Origin: Callaeas wilsoni
Lineage: Eukaryota; Chordata; Aves; Passeriformes; Callaeidae
Length of the DNA: 64,000 nucleotides
NCBI GenBank assembly: GCA_013398955.1
Contig: VWPU01003226.1
Coordinates: 1-64,000 of the forward strand
Reading direction: 5' to 3'
How positions within the stretch are numbered: the first letter of the stretch is position 1; each line of letters begins with the position of its first letter. Of the stretch, positions 1-13,235 are shown piece after piece. The position numbers were made by a program, and so were the translations under genes. The notes beneath the pieces were generated by a model that made no database searches, was not told the DNA's origin, and worked only from the letters and a program-made list of their open reading frames with translations.

Positions 1-3000
1 TTAAATTTCCCTGACAATAAACACTGGGAGGTTACTTTGTTCTATCGAACAAATGTCCTTTCTTCTTCACAAAGTTTAAAGTAACAGCTTAGCTTAAAAT
101 TTTCACTGGTTTCTCAAATTTTATTTACTTCCTGTGAGATGAAGTCAGCAAAACAGAGAATTTTTGGAGCTACCTAAAGAACTACTCTCTTAGAAGTGCA
201 GTTCTGACCAAGGTAGAATGTTTCTTCTTGATATAATCATTGTTTATTTCTCTTTCCTCAACTGGAAAAATCACCTTTCAAGTTGAAAGACATGACATGT
301 TGTAGGAGCAAGAGGAAGAAACAAATACACAGTCTTTATTGATGTCAATCTAAAGAGCCCAGCTAGAGCAGTCTGTTGTCTATATCCTGGATAGCTTTAA
401 ATTTAATATAACATGATTTACAGGAATTGTCTTGCCTCCAATTTACCGAACATGTCACCCTTCCTAATGCATTTTTGATTCTTTTCAGATCGCTCCTCCT
501 GATAGAGAAATCGCATCTTGAACCTGTTTGGTCTTGTTTTTTTCCGAATTTCTCAACATCGAAAGAGCTGGTGTAACCATATTTCCTGTGGTTATGCTAT
601 TGTGGGTTTTTGAAAACATGTAATAGATAAATGGGGAGCACATAGAAGTAAAGTTCCTGTTTCTCTGACTATGGTTAATATTTTTATGCATGCACTACAA
701 TTCAGACTTATAATGCAAGATGATTGCTGTTCAAAAAACAAACAAAAACCAAGTCAAGCTAAAAAGAAGAAATGGCCTGGTGGTTGGGGCAAAGTGCCTG
801 AATTCAGAGATATCTCCTGCTGCCTGAATCTATTTATTCTTGATGGTATTTTAGATTTTTTTAAATCAGTGAGATCATTTGAAGGGAGTTTTCACTGAGC
901 ATGAGTAAGAGAATGGGGTCATATGATCTGATGATGGAAAGTGTTCTCTCAAACTTTTTATTTGTTTTTTAGGTCTTTGAGGGTTTTTTCTAAGGTAAAG
1001 TTTTGGGATGGCTATTTTTTTTTTCCCTTTTGAATTTAAAGACTCTGGGATGCATTTAGAGGATATACAGCTGTTAAATGTGTATAACAGACTTTTGAAA
1101 CATAAAGAAAGAAAATAAAGGGATAAGAGAAGGTAAAGAGGAGGAAAATAAAAGACCTCACAGAAAAATGATCCAAGTTTGGGAAGACACCTCACTTTGA
1201 GAACTTCTTTAAAATCTTTCCTCAGTTTTATAGATCTTCGAATGTCTTTGAAAAATCCAACCTTCATTGACTGAGGAATATTGAATAGAGTAACCAAGGA
1301 GGAAAATCTTGCCAGGAGCCTCTATATATGGACAAAAGGTGCTGATGGACATATCCTGCCTCAAGATACCTTATTGACTATATGGAGAACAGAGACATTT
1401 TGGCTTGCATTTAGTAATCCAAGTAGCTCAAGACACCAAAGCAGTTGTCCTGATGGTCAGTGTAAGATCTGCTCCCAGGCTGCTCCATCTTTGTGGCTCT
1501 GGTTACCCCAGCTGGTACATAAAAGCCAAAATCATGCAGAAGCTTACAGTGTAGGCACATACTCGAGTTAACTTATCCCAGTGCTCAGTGGGGTTTTTTG
1601 GTCATTTTTCTCTGCCTATCAAAAAGGTCTTTCTCATACACTCAGCTTTGTTTTTTCTGAGGGCTGAGGGTGGGGTGTTTGGGGTATGTTTTTTTGCCTC
1701 CAGCTTATCAAAGCAATGTGCTGAAATCAGGATCCCTGAGGAAATTGCCATCCCCTGGAGGCTGAGGTGTAAATCACTATGACTGCATGGAAGGTACTGA
1801 AGTGATACTGAGCATGCATTTTATTAGTCTGGGCAGAGCATCTCATCATCACAGATGCACTGTCTTGAACCCAAGTTTATGTTCAAAGCTGGCTGGGGTA
1901 GTTTTCAGTGACCTCTTTTTTCATCAGAGAGCAAGTTTGAGAGATCATCCGCGCATTGGGAGAAGGATCATTGTGTCTAATTTGGCACATAATCTTTTAT
2001 CCTTTCTGTTGTGTACCTGCTGAGTGCACTGAATAAACCTAAAAGCAATTTAAGAGCTATTCATGATGTGATGTCAAGCAGGTCTCAGGGAAAGAGGCTT
2101 CTATTTTCCAGGCTAACCAACTTGCCATCGTGCCTCTCTGCAGCACATGTACAATGTGTCACGTCACATCTCCAAACTCTTGCTGGCAGATCTAGCTGTG
2201 CTCCTCCCACAGTCTAGTCAGCCTTGTCTGAATACACACTGCATTAGCTATGATAGCTGAGATGAGCCATTTTACAAAAAGTAATTTTCTTCCAGCTGAG
2301 CTAACAAATTCATAGGTTTGTGATAAGCATCTACAGCACTTGAGATAACAATACCCCCCACCTGAACAAATTATCCAGCCTCCAAACCTCTACCTGTAAC
2401 AAAAGACTTCAGTTGTGGCTTTTTTAGACCTGCTGTGTCGAGGTGTAAGGGGATTCTACACAGTCCAGCTCCTCTGAACGCATCACAGAAAGAGCACTCT
2501 CTCAGCTGGCTTACAGTAAAGACCACTCCATTAAAAATGGAAGTGTACATACCTATGTCTCTTTGAGAAGAATAATATGCTACAAAATGAATGATCTAGA
2601 ACAACTGACGGTCTGGTACCTGACTGAAAACCAGAAGACTGAACTGGGTGGTTCTTGCTGATCAGTCCCCTGTTCAAAAATATATTCATTCCACAATTGC
2701 ATTCAGCCTAGAAATTGAAAAAGGTTTTGTGACAGACCAGTCATGGGTTTGAAAATCGGAGTTCCATTGTATTTTTCTAGGTTGTACAAGGAAGGTGGCT
2801 AATGAACTTGTGACTCACTTGCGTTTATTGGAAGGTCACAGCAGAACAGAGTCTCCTGAACTGACAAGGTGGTAACCCACTTTGTGAGACAAATTATTTT
2901 TCAGTCCTTGGGTATGCATTAAACTACCATTAATCATGATAAAATCTTTATATATTAATGGAGCTGTGCTGCATAATTTTGGAAGATTTTCAATTTATTC

Positions 3001-4192
3001 TAACACTATTCAACATCCACCATAAAGTATCTAAGCGAATGTTAGTGACATCTGTATACAGAAGATGCAGTAATATATCTACTTTGATTTTAAAATAAGC
3101 TCTATTTTACAAAGATAAAACAAAATGCTGCTTATTATTTTAGAATAAAACTGTAGACAGTAGCATGAGTAATATACCACTGAAAAATTGGAATAACTCA
3201 GTACAGCCAAATGAAATTTACATGGACAGTATTTTTCCATTTCCTTTTAAGTAGGAATTTTTTCATTGTCAATACCCTGGACTCTTTATTCTTATTTTTT
3301 GAGAACTTTGAAACGTTTTATAGATAACTGCAGAGGTTGCAGATTAAATGTTCTTAATTAAAAGACAATCTAACCAGCCTTCTGAGAGAGGAAAAATCTA
3401 CCATCTTAGGTTTGTTTCCATTAAAAGATCAGAATTTATCCACATATCTTGCAGTAGATTATCAGGAGTGTTTCTGTTCTTTTGGATGTTAATTTCTTTT
3501 GAATGCACAGCCAAATACTGTGTTATCATAGGATGCCACAGTGTGGTAGCTACTGGTAAATGCTGTGGGTTTAACAGTAGTTTTTTAAAATGGGTTTTAA
3601 TATGTTTGTTTGTTATCTTGAGTTTTTAAATATTACTGTCCTTTTCCCAAAATAACTTTTTTTTTTTCTGAGAGTGAGTTTTAAGACTTTTCATTATGCT
3701 TGTTCATTTTCTTTTTTTCTCCTAATATTGCTGGTCCTCATAAAATGTTATTTACAGACACACAAGTTGGGCACAAAACATTGCTGGTAGGTGGGAGTGC
3801 AGAGTTCAGCTACATACTAAAGCAGGCTCTTCCACACCAGGAGTCACTCTGCAACAGATTATAGATTGGAAAAACAAACAAATCATGGAATTGCAATCTG
3901 AATGACGTTTAGGCAATCAATAAGGAGCCTGGGGTAGTCACAGTGGATTTACAGTGCTGAAGGAGCAGCTGAGGCACAGAAGGGACAGTACCAGGTACAT
4001 CAGACACTGTGCACCTGCCTTATAGGGAACAGTATACAGATATATCACTGTACTTGTGGGAATTTAAAGCTGCAAAAATTACAGTGCAAGTAACTAGCAA
4101 GAAGCTTGCAAGAGTCTGGGATCTCCTTGCCTTTGCTTCTCCACAAAGATTTGCTGTGGTTATGTTGATGCTGATTTTTTTTTCTGTTGCAG
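1..4192. other. AT-rich DNA without recognisable gene or repeat
   Basis: No open frame here has a domain, motif or composition I recognise, and I see no CR1 or LTR similarity. Short frames on both strands are the length expected by chance in AT-rich sequence. A strong acceptor-like tract (T-run ending ttgcag) lies at 4176-4192, followed by a 35-nt stretch and a GTAAGA at 4228. That would be a micro-exon, but 35 nt is too short to support on sequence alone. Confidence 0.5.
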
Positions 4193-4371
4193 AGAGATTT
4201 TAAAAAATTAGGGCAAGGAAAACCACAGTAAGAATGGTTTTTATATCCTTCTGGTTGATAGAGGTTTAGGATATAGAGCTATTTTATTTATTAGCCTGTC
4301 AATCTGTTTTCTGTGTTTAGAATTCCTTGCTTTCTGGTTATGGTCCGTTACCCTGACTGATCACTTTTATC

Positions 4372-4887
4372 TCAGGACATGGGTAGTGGAGAGAAATGAA
4401 ACAGTGCTTTGTCAAGAGAATCATCACCTGCTTCTTCAGGAGATGGAAAGCATGTGATAGGCTGTGACTCAGGTGCTGCAGATGAGAACGGCACTATCCC
4501 CATCATAACCGATGATGATAAGTCAGATTTATCCTTTCTTTCATTGCTCCTCTGAAGCTGGTAGTAATACACTTGGAAAGAACCTTTTCCATTCCCTGGA
4601 GGCTCTGGTGAGATAATAGAAACCAAATTCTGTTCTGCCTGTTTGGTGTGAGTCTGGGGCAAAGATGAGTCCTGACTACTGCAGAGCCACTTTACCTTGG
4701 AGAACACCTTACCGTGGGAACTAGAGGTTTCATTAGGCTGCTCTTTGCAAGCAGAATTATTTCCCTTCCAGTGAAACAACTGAAGGGACTCTGCTTGAAG
4801 TAAATCTTGATATGAAACTCTACTGAACTGCTTTGTTTGTTTGACTAAGATCTCACAGGGAGTTTCACCAAGGCAGACCTGTTCCAT
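4372..4887 (-). CDS. Unrecognised 171-residue open frame, possible terminal exon
   Basis: The minus strand is open from about 4956 to a TGA at 4372; the first ATG is at 4887, giving 171 residues starting MEQVCLGETP. The product is hydrophilic, rich in Ser, Gln and Glu, has no membrane segment or signal peptide, and ends in an acidic/Ser-Pro stretch (PSPEEAGDDS...). The amino-acid mix looks more protein-like than most frames in the window. About 80-90 bp past the stop, two overlapping minus-strand AATAAA hexamers lie at 4283-4292, which would suit a last exon. A possible acceptor (CCTAG on the minus strand) lies near 4910, with a weak pyrimidine tract. I do not recognise the family and infer no function. 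It could be a chance frame, a decayed gene or a real terminal exon. A second long minus-strand frame lies just upstream (5219-5617). Confidence 0.25.
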   Translation of the reverse strand: MEQVCLGETPCEILVKQTKQFSRVSYQDLLQAESLQLFHWKGNNSACKEQPNETSSSHGKVFSKVKWLCSSQDSSLPQTHTKQAEQNLVSIISPEPPGNGKGSFQVYYYQLQRSNERKDKSDLSSSVMMGIVPFSSAAPESQPITCFPSPEEAGDDSLDKALFHFSPLPMS

Positions 4888-5218
4888 TGCCCCCAAGGTT
4901 TTAAGTCTAGGCCAAAATGTTGTCTGCCTTGTGGGGTTTTTGCGAGTTTGGCTTTTTATGGTGGATTTTTGTTGCAGGCTTTTTTTCCCGTCCCTTTCTC
5001 ACTGCTGCTTCCCACACAGCTTGTCAGTGTTTTGCAAGGAGGGAGACAAAAGAGTGGAAGAATAATCTGAATGTCTTCTCAACACAATAAAAGAAAGAGA
5101 GTGACAGCCACTGACTGAGAATTAGAACTAAAAATACTCCTCTCTATTCTGAAGGTGAATCTTTGAGATAAGAGTAATTTTGCTAATGAAAACCCCCTGA
5201 TGTCTCATTTCAATAGAC

Positions 5219-5617
5219 TCAATCCAGCATACTCTGGCAGGAGTTCCCACTCCCATGTAGGTTTTGGTGTTGCTTAGAAAAACACCAAGCATAGTTGAGC
5301 ATTTGTGAGCAAAATAGTTCTGGCAGTTCCGTCTCTTTTTTTGTTGCCATTGCTTCAGATAAGTTGGTAACACATGGTAGAGGTGAACCTATTTTAACAG
5401 CCCCAAAATGTGTTGCTTGTCTCTCTTCACACTGAATAGTTTGTTCTGCTGACTTACAGATGGGACAATTGACCCAACAGTAACCACAGGCAAAGATGAA
5501 CAGCAGTGCCTCCTCTGAAATGTGGCAGTTCTGAAGACAGGTGTGCAGAGGGAGCTTTATGACTGGAGATGTGCACAATTCTAGGCTCCAGCTGTTAACT
5601 TTAGTAAACTCGGCCAT
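5219..5617 (-). CDS. Unrecognised 132-residue open frame
   Basis: The minus-strand frame ends at a stop at 5219 and is open upstream to 5974 without an ATG. The first ATG is at 5617, in a good Kozak setting (A at -3, G at +4), giving 132 residues starting MAEFTKVNSW. It is Cys-rich (about 11 Cys) with a short hydrophobic run (ALLFIFACGYCW) that is too short for a standard membrane helix. A perfect minus-strand donor hexamer GTAAGT starts at 5457 inside the frame, and a pyrimidine tract ending in CAG lies near 5535, so part of it (5458-5534) could instead be a spliced exon. The full open stretch of about 250 codons is longer than expected by chance at this base composition. I recognise no domain. 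Alternatives are a chance frame or an old pseudogene. Confidence 0.2.
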   Translation of the reverse strand: MAEFTKVNSWSLELCTSPVIKLPLHTCLQNCHISEEALLFIFACGYCWVNCPICKSAEQTIQCEERQATHFGAVKIGSPLPCVTNLSEAMATKKETELPELFCSQMLNYAWCFSKQHQNLHGSGNSCQSMLD

Positions 5618-7848
5618 GATCTGGAAGGAAGTGACTTGCTTATTTGTTATTCTTTTCTTATTTGATACCCAAAAAAGTCCTTCAGGAGACACTGGTATTT
5701 TTGTTCTTTTTGTCCCAAGAAACTTTGATGCAAGAGATAGAAAAGTTGAGAGGAAATAACTTTGGAAAACAAAATGGGAGCAGTTATTAAGGGCAGATTT
5801 CCAAAAAATATTTGAACAACTAGGGATGCAGTTATACTTACAAAAGAAAATGTGACAGCTGCTTTTGCTGGGATATACACAGTTAGCTGAGAGAAGTGGG
5901 ATGATTGCTTTCAGGAGCTGGGGTTTTTTTTGCTTGTTTTTTTTTTTCCTATTCAGTGCATAAATACTTTTCAATGGGAGAAAAAGAAATGTTGAGGGTT
6001 GGAGGGCCTTCAGAACCTAATTCTCTTTATAGAGACTGTTCTTGACCTGAGATACAGTAAGTCTTAGATTAGACCCAGTGTAGCTCCAAGGCCTAAGGTC
6101 CTGTTATGGAGCAAAAATGAAAGTTCTTTGAAATTCGAGCATGTTGGCTGCCATTTCTCAAGCCAGGCAGAGCTGTGCATGCTTTAGAAGAAAGAATCAT
6201 CCCTGGCTCTGGAGTACACAAATTGTGCCATGAATATTTGTTCACGTTCACTGAGCCCCATCCACTCCCATTTTGTAAAGAAAACACAGTGTGCTTCCAC
6301 AGCTTTCTTTGAGAACCTGAACACCCTTTAGCTTTTGATTACCAAATCTCAGGTGAATATCAAGGAAAAAAGAAACCAAATCTTAAATTGCTGCACAAAT
6401 GTAGTGTGTCTAAGTAATGCTGCCAGCCACACCTCCACTGTTGAAGCTGCCTATTGTTAGCAATTGTTTAATTACGTATTCATGTTTTAGTATATTGTTT
6501 TACTTATGATGAATGGACAAGTAATAAAGATACCAGCTGGAAAGATAATAAATTTCCAAGTGACTTGGAATATTTTTACTTTTTAAAATATTGTTAAAAA
6601 CCTAATTTCTTTTATTATTTAGGAACATAAATGAGAGAGAAATCCTAGGAACATTCTTTGCGTAAGACACTTTCCATCAAGAAAAAGAACAAAGTACTGT
6701 GACAGTCTTCTAAACTAATTATATTTCTATTTACCTCTTGGACCCTTCAAGACCCATACCTCTTGATTTTGCTGTTGTATAAAATTTCAGCAGTAACTCT
6801 TAGCGGTGTGATTGTGATAAAATATAACAGGATGTGCTTACTGACTTCATGCAGATACCTGAGTTTTCTAGCCTTAATAAGGTCTCAGGAGACTTCTTTA
6901 CCTTGAAAAAGCATTCTCGTGTATGGCTTCTCAATTAATTTTTTTTTTTTATTGCACCAAGTTTTACAGGACTTTGTCTCACATAATCTTCTAAATGGTT
7001 TCATGTTTATTGTAGCAACAGAATGCTCTCAGTGATAAATGAGGCAAGCATTTTCCTGTCATTTATTCTAATTGTCTTATGCTTAAAAGACACATGGGAA
7101 CACATTTTATAACTTGCCTTTGATTATATGTTTTGGATATTTTCACCAGGGTAACTAAGCTGCTGAAAAATTCATACAATTATTAAATCACTTGTAGTTA
7201 GAAATTTTTAGAAGGTCTTGATGCTAGATGGGTTTGGAGTGACTGATAGTGAGTAATTTGCTTTTAAAATATTCCTAGCAAAATAGACACTTGATAAGTC
7301 TTCTAGTGATTTGTTTGATTGAGTGGAACAACACTGTCCAGTATTTTTGGAGAACGGAATACTCAAAACCCAAACAAATCCCAAATAATTCCAATGTAGT
7401 CTTCTGCACAACACTCTGATGACAATTTGTTGCTTTTAGAGTTTTATCTGCACAGTAGGTCAAATCATCTTCATAAGCAGCAGCTGAATGAAGTTCAGAT
7501 TTCATCAAAATTGTATTGCAGTTCAGTAATTTTCATTCTTTTAAAAGAAATATGGTGTACTCCTGTAATCCCAGGCCAACACTTGGGTGAAAAGACCATC
7601 TTATTTACCATTTTGAGACTTGGATATGTTCCTAAATACAGTGACCTTGCTTGGGATGATCCAGATTCTTTAACTCCCTATCATCCACGTTTTGAAATCT
7701 GAGGAGCATCCAGTGCAGGTTTTTCATTAATCCACTGGCTGTCATCTGACGAGCTCTTAGTTCTGATGTGTAAGATAACTTCACGTTAGATGGTGAACCA
7801 TGGCCTTTGAGAACCCTTGCTAAGGAACCAGAGCCCAAGAACAGATGG
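5618..7848. other. AT-rich DNA without supported gene
   Basis: Apart from the upstream part of the open frame ending at 5974, no coding or repeat signal is visible. The stretch around 6420-6560 is complex, non-repetitive AT-rich sequence with homeobox-type TAAT cores, but nothing that can be called. Confidence 0.4.
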
Positions 7849-7920
<72 letters not shown>

Positions 7921-7934
7921 ATACATATATACAC
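7849..7934. repeat. Compound TA/CA microsatellite
   Basis: Two TA runs alternate with CA and CATA runs for about 86 bp. Open frames on both strands across it (poly Tyr-Ile / His-Thr translations) are artefacts of the repeat and are not annotated as genes. Such compound dinucleotide tracts are usually length-polymorphic. Confidence 0.95.
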
Positions 7935-10900
7935 CTTGCCAGCAAAAATCAGGAATATGCACAGCTCCCTAAAAACTCTGTGGGGATCACACCCTATTTT
8001 AAAATCGGCATATATATGGAGTGGAGCTGTCCAGCACACAAGGCAAACTGTATCTGTGCTTTCATGAGCTCTTCCATGCTGTGCTCAGCAAATGTAATAT
8101 CACAACACTGAGCTACCTCAGACACCAGCAGCTGTGAAAAATTTTTAAAAAAATTTCACCAATTTCATTCATCAATATTGAAAATGAGATTTGAATGCTG
8201 AATTACGGGTGAAAAATTTCTGCAAAATATACTGGGGTTTAAATAGATTTTATAACACTGGAATTTGCTTTATTACTTTGCTACTACTTAACAAAGAATC
8301 ACATTTTAAAAATCTTCTCAATTTACATTCAAGGAGCTCTGCTCAGAGCAATAATGTCAGGAAGATGATATATGTAACTGAGAGTAGACTTCATGATATA
8401 GTTTTAAAAATTACTTCTACTAAAGCATCTGTTCTGAAGGAACTGTAATAGATTTTACTGTGGCTGAAGTTCTTTCCATCCAAGCTGACAGAAATCTGAG
8501 GCTGTTTTTAATGAGGACCAAAATGTTATCTCAAGTACATTTAGAGGTAATTTTACAAAAATATCCCTTGCTTGGTATTGAACGAGATGTTCCTCCACTT
8601 GCAAATTCTGGTAACCTATTAGCCCTGTCCTGTTGGTGCAGTTCTGCTCAAAAGAGTCTGAGAACAGGTGGAGAACGCACTGAAATGGGAAAAGCTGCTG
8701 CCAGCCCCATATGGCACAGCAGTGGATAGAGGTCCCTCCTTCTGGAGACTGTGCAAACTGGCCATCTCCAGCCTCTGAGATGAAGGTTGGGATAATTTGC
8801 CATCACATCAGATGTATTTATTCTGTGATCATAGTTTTCTGTGTGTTAAATCAAGTTTGTTGCACTTCCAAGTTCAGTTTGAAATTATTAATCCAACAAT
8901 TGCCCTGTTTCTGGGGTTGTCACTAGAATGCTGAGGGAGGTTTTGAGCAAGAAAAAAAGGAGTAGATTTCTCTTCAGGTTTTAATGAACTCTTTCTAATG
9001 AAATGAGAATTCCTGTCAGCAAGAGAAGTGAGGAATCATTCATGTTTCCTTTGTGGACAAGGTGTCAGGGAACAGCAAAAGAGTATCTGCAAAGGGAGAT
9101 GAGCTGGGAGCCAAGGGCAGCACCAAGACAGGCAGAGCAGAGCCATCAGCAAACAGGGATGCAGCTGGCAGACCCCAAAATGCTGATAAAGTCCATGTGA
9201 ATTCAGAGCAAGAAGCTAAAGGGAGGCAGGTGGCTGCCTGCACCTGAGCGTTCTCAGGGCATGGCTGAGGAGCAGGGTGGTCCCTGGGGTGCTTCAGGGA
9301 CCTTTGTGCCATGGGGCCCCCATGAGCCTTCTTGCTGCTCTTTCTCAGTTCCACTCAGCTGGTGCGACCTGAGGTTACAGCACTGCCGAGCTCTGGGGCC
9401 AGGGTGCATGAGAATGCAGATCCAGGGGTAACACAGAGGGGGTTATAGCTCTTTAGGGTGGGCAGTGTGCTGCTGAGCTCCTGACACGAGAAATGTGTGC
9501 CCCACCCTTGCCTTATTGGCAGTAGCTCCATTAGTTAAAATTAGTTAAATTGACTGGACGGGTAATGTATATTCATCTGTCAACATGATTCTTACAGCTT
9601 ATTGCAATTCTGTTTGTTCAGAGCATCAGGACCCAATTAAAAATAGAAAGGTACCTGTCACAAATCACAAAAACTCTTTAACTGTATTTTGGTGGACAAT
9701 GAAAAAAGTTTTTATGCTCTATTTGCTTGAATTTGAAAATCCTGAGCATTTTCTGATGAGGAAATTTCTAAAAATGGTTTGTGAATTTTGAGGTATAGGA
9801 ATGTCAGTCTTAAAAAATCAAGGTGAAGATGTACCTCTAGAAGAGAGTACAGCACAGGTTAGTACAATGAGATGGGTTAAATGCAATTTCACTGAGAAGT
9901 CTCCCAATCATTAAACGGTGTCAGTTCCCCAGTGTGCAACAGTCCTCCTTGGAATCCCTATTTTCCTGCAGTAGAGAACTGTCTTTAATAACATACCAAA
10001 AATGGATGTACCTTTCAATCTTGAACAGAATTGGGAAAAAAAAATTGACCTTTCTCAGATTAGCTTTTTTGGGATTTACTGTTTTGTTCATTCTACTTTA
10101 AATTTTTTTTTAAATCAATCTGTAGACTGAAAAAAGTGGGGCAATAGTGAAATGTTGATAGTATGTGCAGTCATTAGATAATAACTTTGTTCAGTCTCTA
10201 TTTTTCTATAAAAGTATTAAATATAACTATCTAAGGTTTTAAATGGATGATATTAGAAATATTTCACAGTGGTCCTGCCAGACATTTCTATTTTGGCATA
10301 CAAATCTAAGTCAAATCAGATTTGCAGGAGACATCTGTGAGTGGTTCATTTTCAGCACCTTGCTTTTACTCAGGTTGAGGATTTCCTTGACCATATCAGA
10401 CTTCCGTAAGCACTAAAGGAGAACAATTTCTCACAAGTGGTGCAGCACATAGCCTTATAAAGGTCTGGTACCATTGAATAAAAAGCTCTTTTTTTCTTCT
10501 TCTTCCTTTTTTTTTTTTTTAAGACTTAAAAGATTGCAAGTAAAAATAAGGCTGACTATAATACCTCTCAAAACCATTGAGTTTAGCACTGGATGTAGTG
10601 AGTTGTAGTGTCTTCTTTTATTAGCAGAAGAGAAAATATTCAGAAGTTAAGTAGTCCTAATGGAAAGTAATATTCTTTGGGTTTTGTTTTGTGATGTAGG
10701 CATTGCTATTTACTACTCAACTTTTTAAAATTTTAGAATAAAAAAAAGAGAAATACGTTAAAGAACACTTTGTTTTATCTGTGTAATTAGTGGGCATGAA
10801 CAATGACAGTGGAGGCTACTTGAATCTGCTGAGTCCTGGCTGTGCATTGTGTGTATTTCCTCTGCCGTCTTGGGCCCTGTGGGACAATCATTCCAAAATT

Positions 10901-13235
10901 GAAATAATGGAGTACAACAGCCATTTGATAGGTTCAGTGTTGATATAACCGTAGAATTTTTCCCAAACTGCAAGTTTCATCTGATATGTAATCAGATCAT
11001 CAGAGAATAACATTCTGGGAACTTCGACTGTTATTGAGAAATGTTGTTTGTTTTTTTCTGCTGTTTTTCCTTCCAAGAAAAAGATGCAATTTTTGAACTT
11101 CAACCCTTTGTTAATTAGATGGCTCTTCCAGAGAAGCAGGATTTTCTTGAAGTGCACGATGCTTATAGTGGATTGAAGTTGTTCTTGCCCATGCGTGGCA
11201 CGGTGCCTGTCTGTGTGCTGGCCTCATCCGTCACTCGCCGGCCGCACCCGCAAAGCAGGCGCAGACTGTCAGCTGCACAAACTGTGCCACTGCCCGGGAA
11301 TGAGGCAGCATCCCCTCATCCATATGTGCTCAATCATCTTTGAGTGGCTGCCAGGGGGATGCCTTACACCCCTCCCGGGGTGAGGGGAGGTGCTCACAGC
11401 ACGTTGAGCCTCTTGCCGAGGCACTCGGGGGAGCTGTGACTGCCTTGGATCACACGCGTGCGTTTGAGCAGCACCTACACAATCTCTGTTCAAAAACAGG
11501 GCCAGCAAGGTGACGTGACAGCCTCGTGTCCCTGAAAGCACCAGCCTGGCCTCGGAAAAAGGACAGCAAAGCTGGCTCACCAGCTTGAATTAAGTACTGT
11601 GTAAGGAAGGCTCACCCACTCTTCACAGAGCATGAGGACACTGGGGTAACACCAGGCTCCTGCTATTACCAGGTATGGCAGAGAAGTTCCATTGCAAGCA
11701 GTTAGACTGTTTCCTTTTTTAAAATATCGAAACACGTGCCAGGCTGTAGCCCAAGTTTCGCCAATAAACTCTCTGGCTAAAGACAATTTCATCTCACTTT
11801 ATGATGGTACAGGTCATAGCAGGATGTGATCTTGGTTCAGGCTCTGTCACATAAATAATGAAGTTCTCTGCTAGAGCTATTCAGATTACTCCTAAATGTT
11901 CAGCATAGGCTAACCTAAATGAAATAGGTCTCCAACTGACATTTTTTCCCATTATTCTACTTTTAAAAAGAGGATAGGAAGTTAGAAAGGACATAAACTT
12001 TATTACTAATGCTTCAAGTTCTCTATAACAGTGTCTAATGAAACCTCATCAGTGTAAGTATCGTTCAATCTTTCCAAACTAAAATATACAGTGAAAAGCA
12101 GAGAGAGGAACATGTATCTTTCTCTATTTCTTCTGAAATAAAACCTTGTTAACTCTAAGGAAAAGCTGTAAAATGAGGTGATTGTGTTATTTCATTTACC
12201 TTTGGTTGTAGCCAATTTTGCCTTAATGGCAATATGTAAATTTTCCCTCAGTTTGGATGTCATTCTACTGGCATATGGAATATTGTTCATAGGATTCTTA
12301 CTGGGTCAGTAGATGTTTCTTCTGTCAGTGGTATTTGCGAAAGCAGAATCTTACTGCCAATAAAAAGTGTGCTGTAACATCTTTAATATGCAAACATATG
12401 TTCATCTTAAAACTGCCCTTGTTGCTAATAGCTGCAAGCTGACATCTGCTTCTGTTAGTGAGCCTTGTCTGGGTCTCCAGTAGCTATTTGAAGAGAAAAG
12501 CCTGTGCTGAGTTGCAGAGTTCAAACTATGAAGGAATTTCAGCTATATGTTCTAGAAATCTTTAAGAAAATATTTATTCAAAATACAAAATTTTTCTGGA
12601 AATAATTGGAGTAGCTTGAACCTGTCTAGCAATATGATATACTAGGGAGCATTTTCCAAACTCATTGTGGAAGTGGTTCAGTTGAACATGATTAGTGAGT
12701 TTAATAACTGGATTGCCCAATAATTTGCTTTCCTAGCGTGTCAGCGTTGTGTACAGCTGTATCTCATTTGCTCCACTCAAATAAATATTAGTTAACTTCT
12801 AAGGGCACCCAGAGGGAAGCCATCAATTCACAGATATCCTTGCTGGCAATCCTGTTGGTATAGCTCCAGTGCCATTGGCTCCAAAGCCTTTCCCACACTG
12901 CTTTCTCAGTCATGTCCTGCCTCAAAAGCCTGAATTAAAGTACAGTACAGCATAATAGACCAGAGAAAAGCTTTCTGTTCTGCCTTTAAGGAACACCATT
13001 TTACTCTTCAACCTGCACACTTGAGGAAGAGGCAGGGTACAGAAAGGAGCAGTGGCAAAGTAAGGATGACATAAAGGGTGTCTGTCTGGTAAAAGACAAC
13101 AGTACTTCTCGTTTCCTTTGGCATCTGCTGCTGCAGAAGTTCAGGCTAGAGATGCTGGTATGGGGATATGTTTTGGATTTGTGCTGAAAATCACTTTAAT
13201 AATAAAGGGATGTTTCTGTTCTATCTGAGCAATGC
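7935..13235. other. Unannotated DNA with two GC-richer patches
   Basis: Mostly AT-rich with no recognised repeat. GC-richer patches at about 9090-9360 and 11,186-11,570 have no similarity to CR1 or to the ERVL-type LTR that I can see. They produce medium-length frames on both strands, as GC-rich sequence does by chance. I see no conserved motif in those frames. Confidence 0.4.

Noticed and set aside
7632..8111. Frames of 86-135 codons on both strands with Tyr/Ile/His/Thr-rich repeats
   Set aside because: They are translations of the TA/CA microsatellite; stop codons are simply absent from the repeat.
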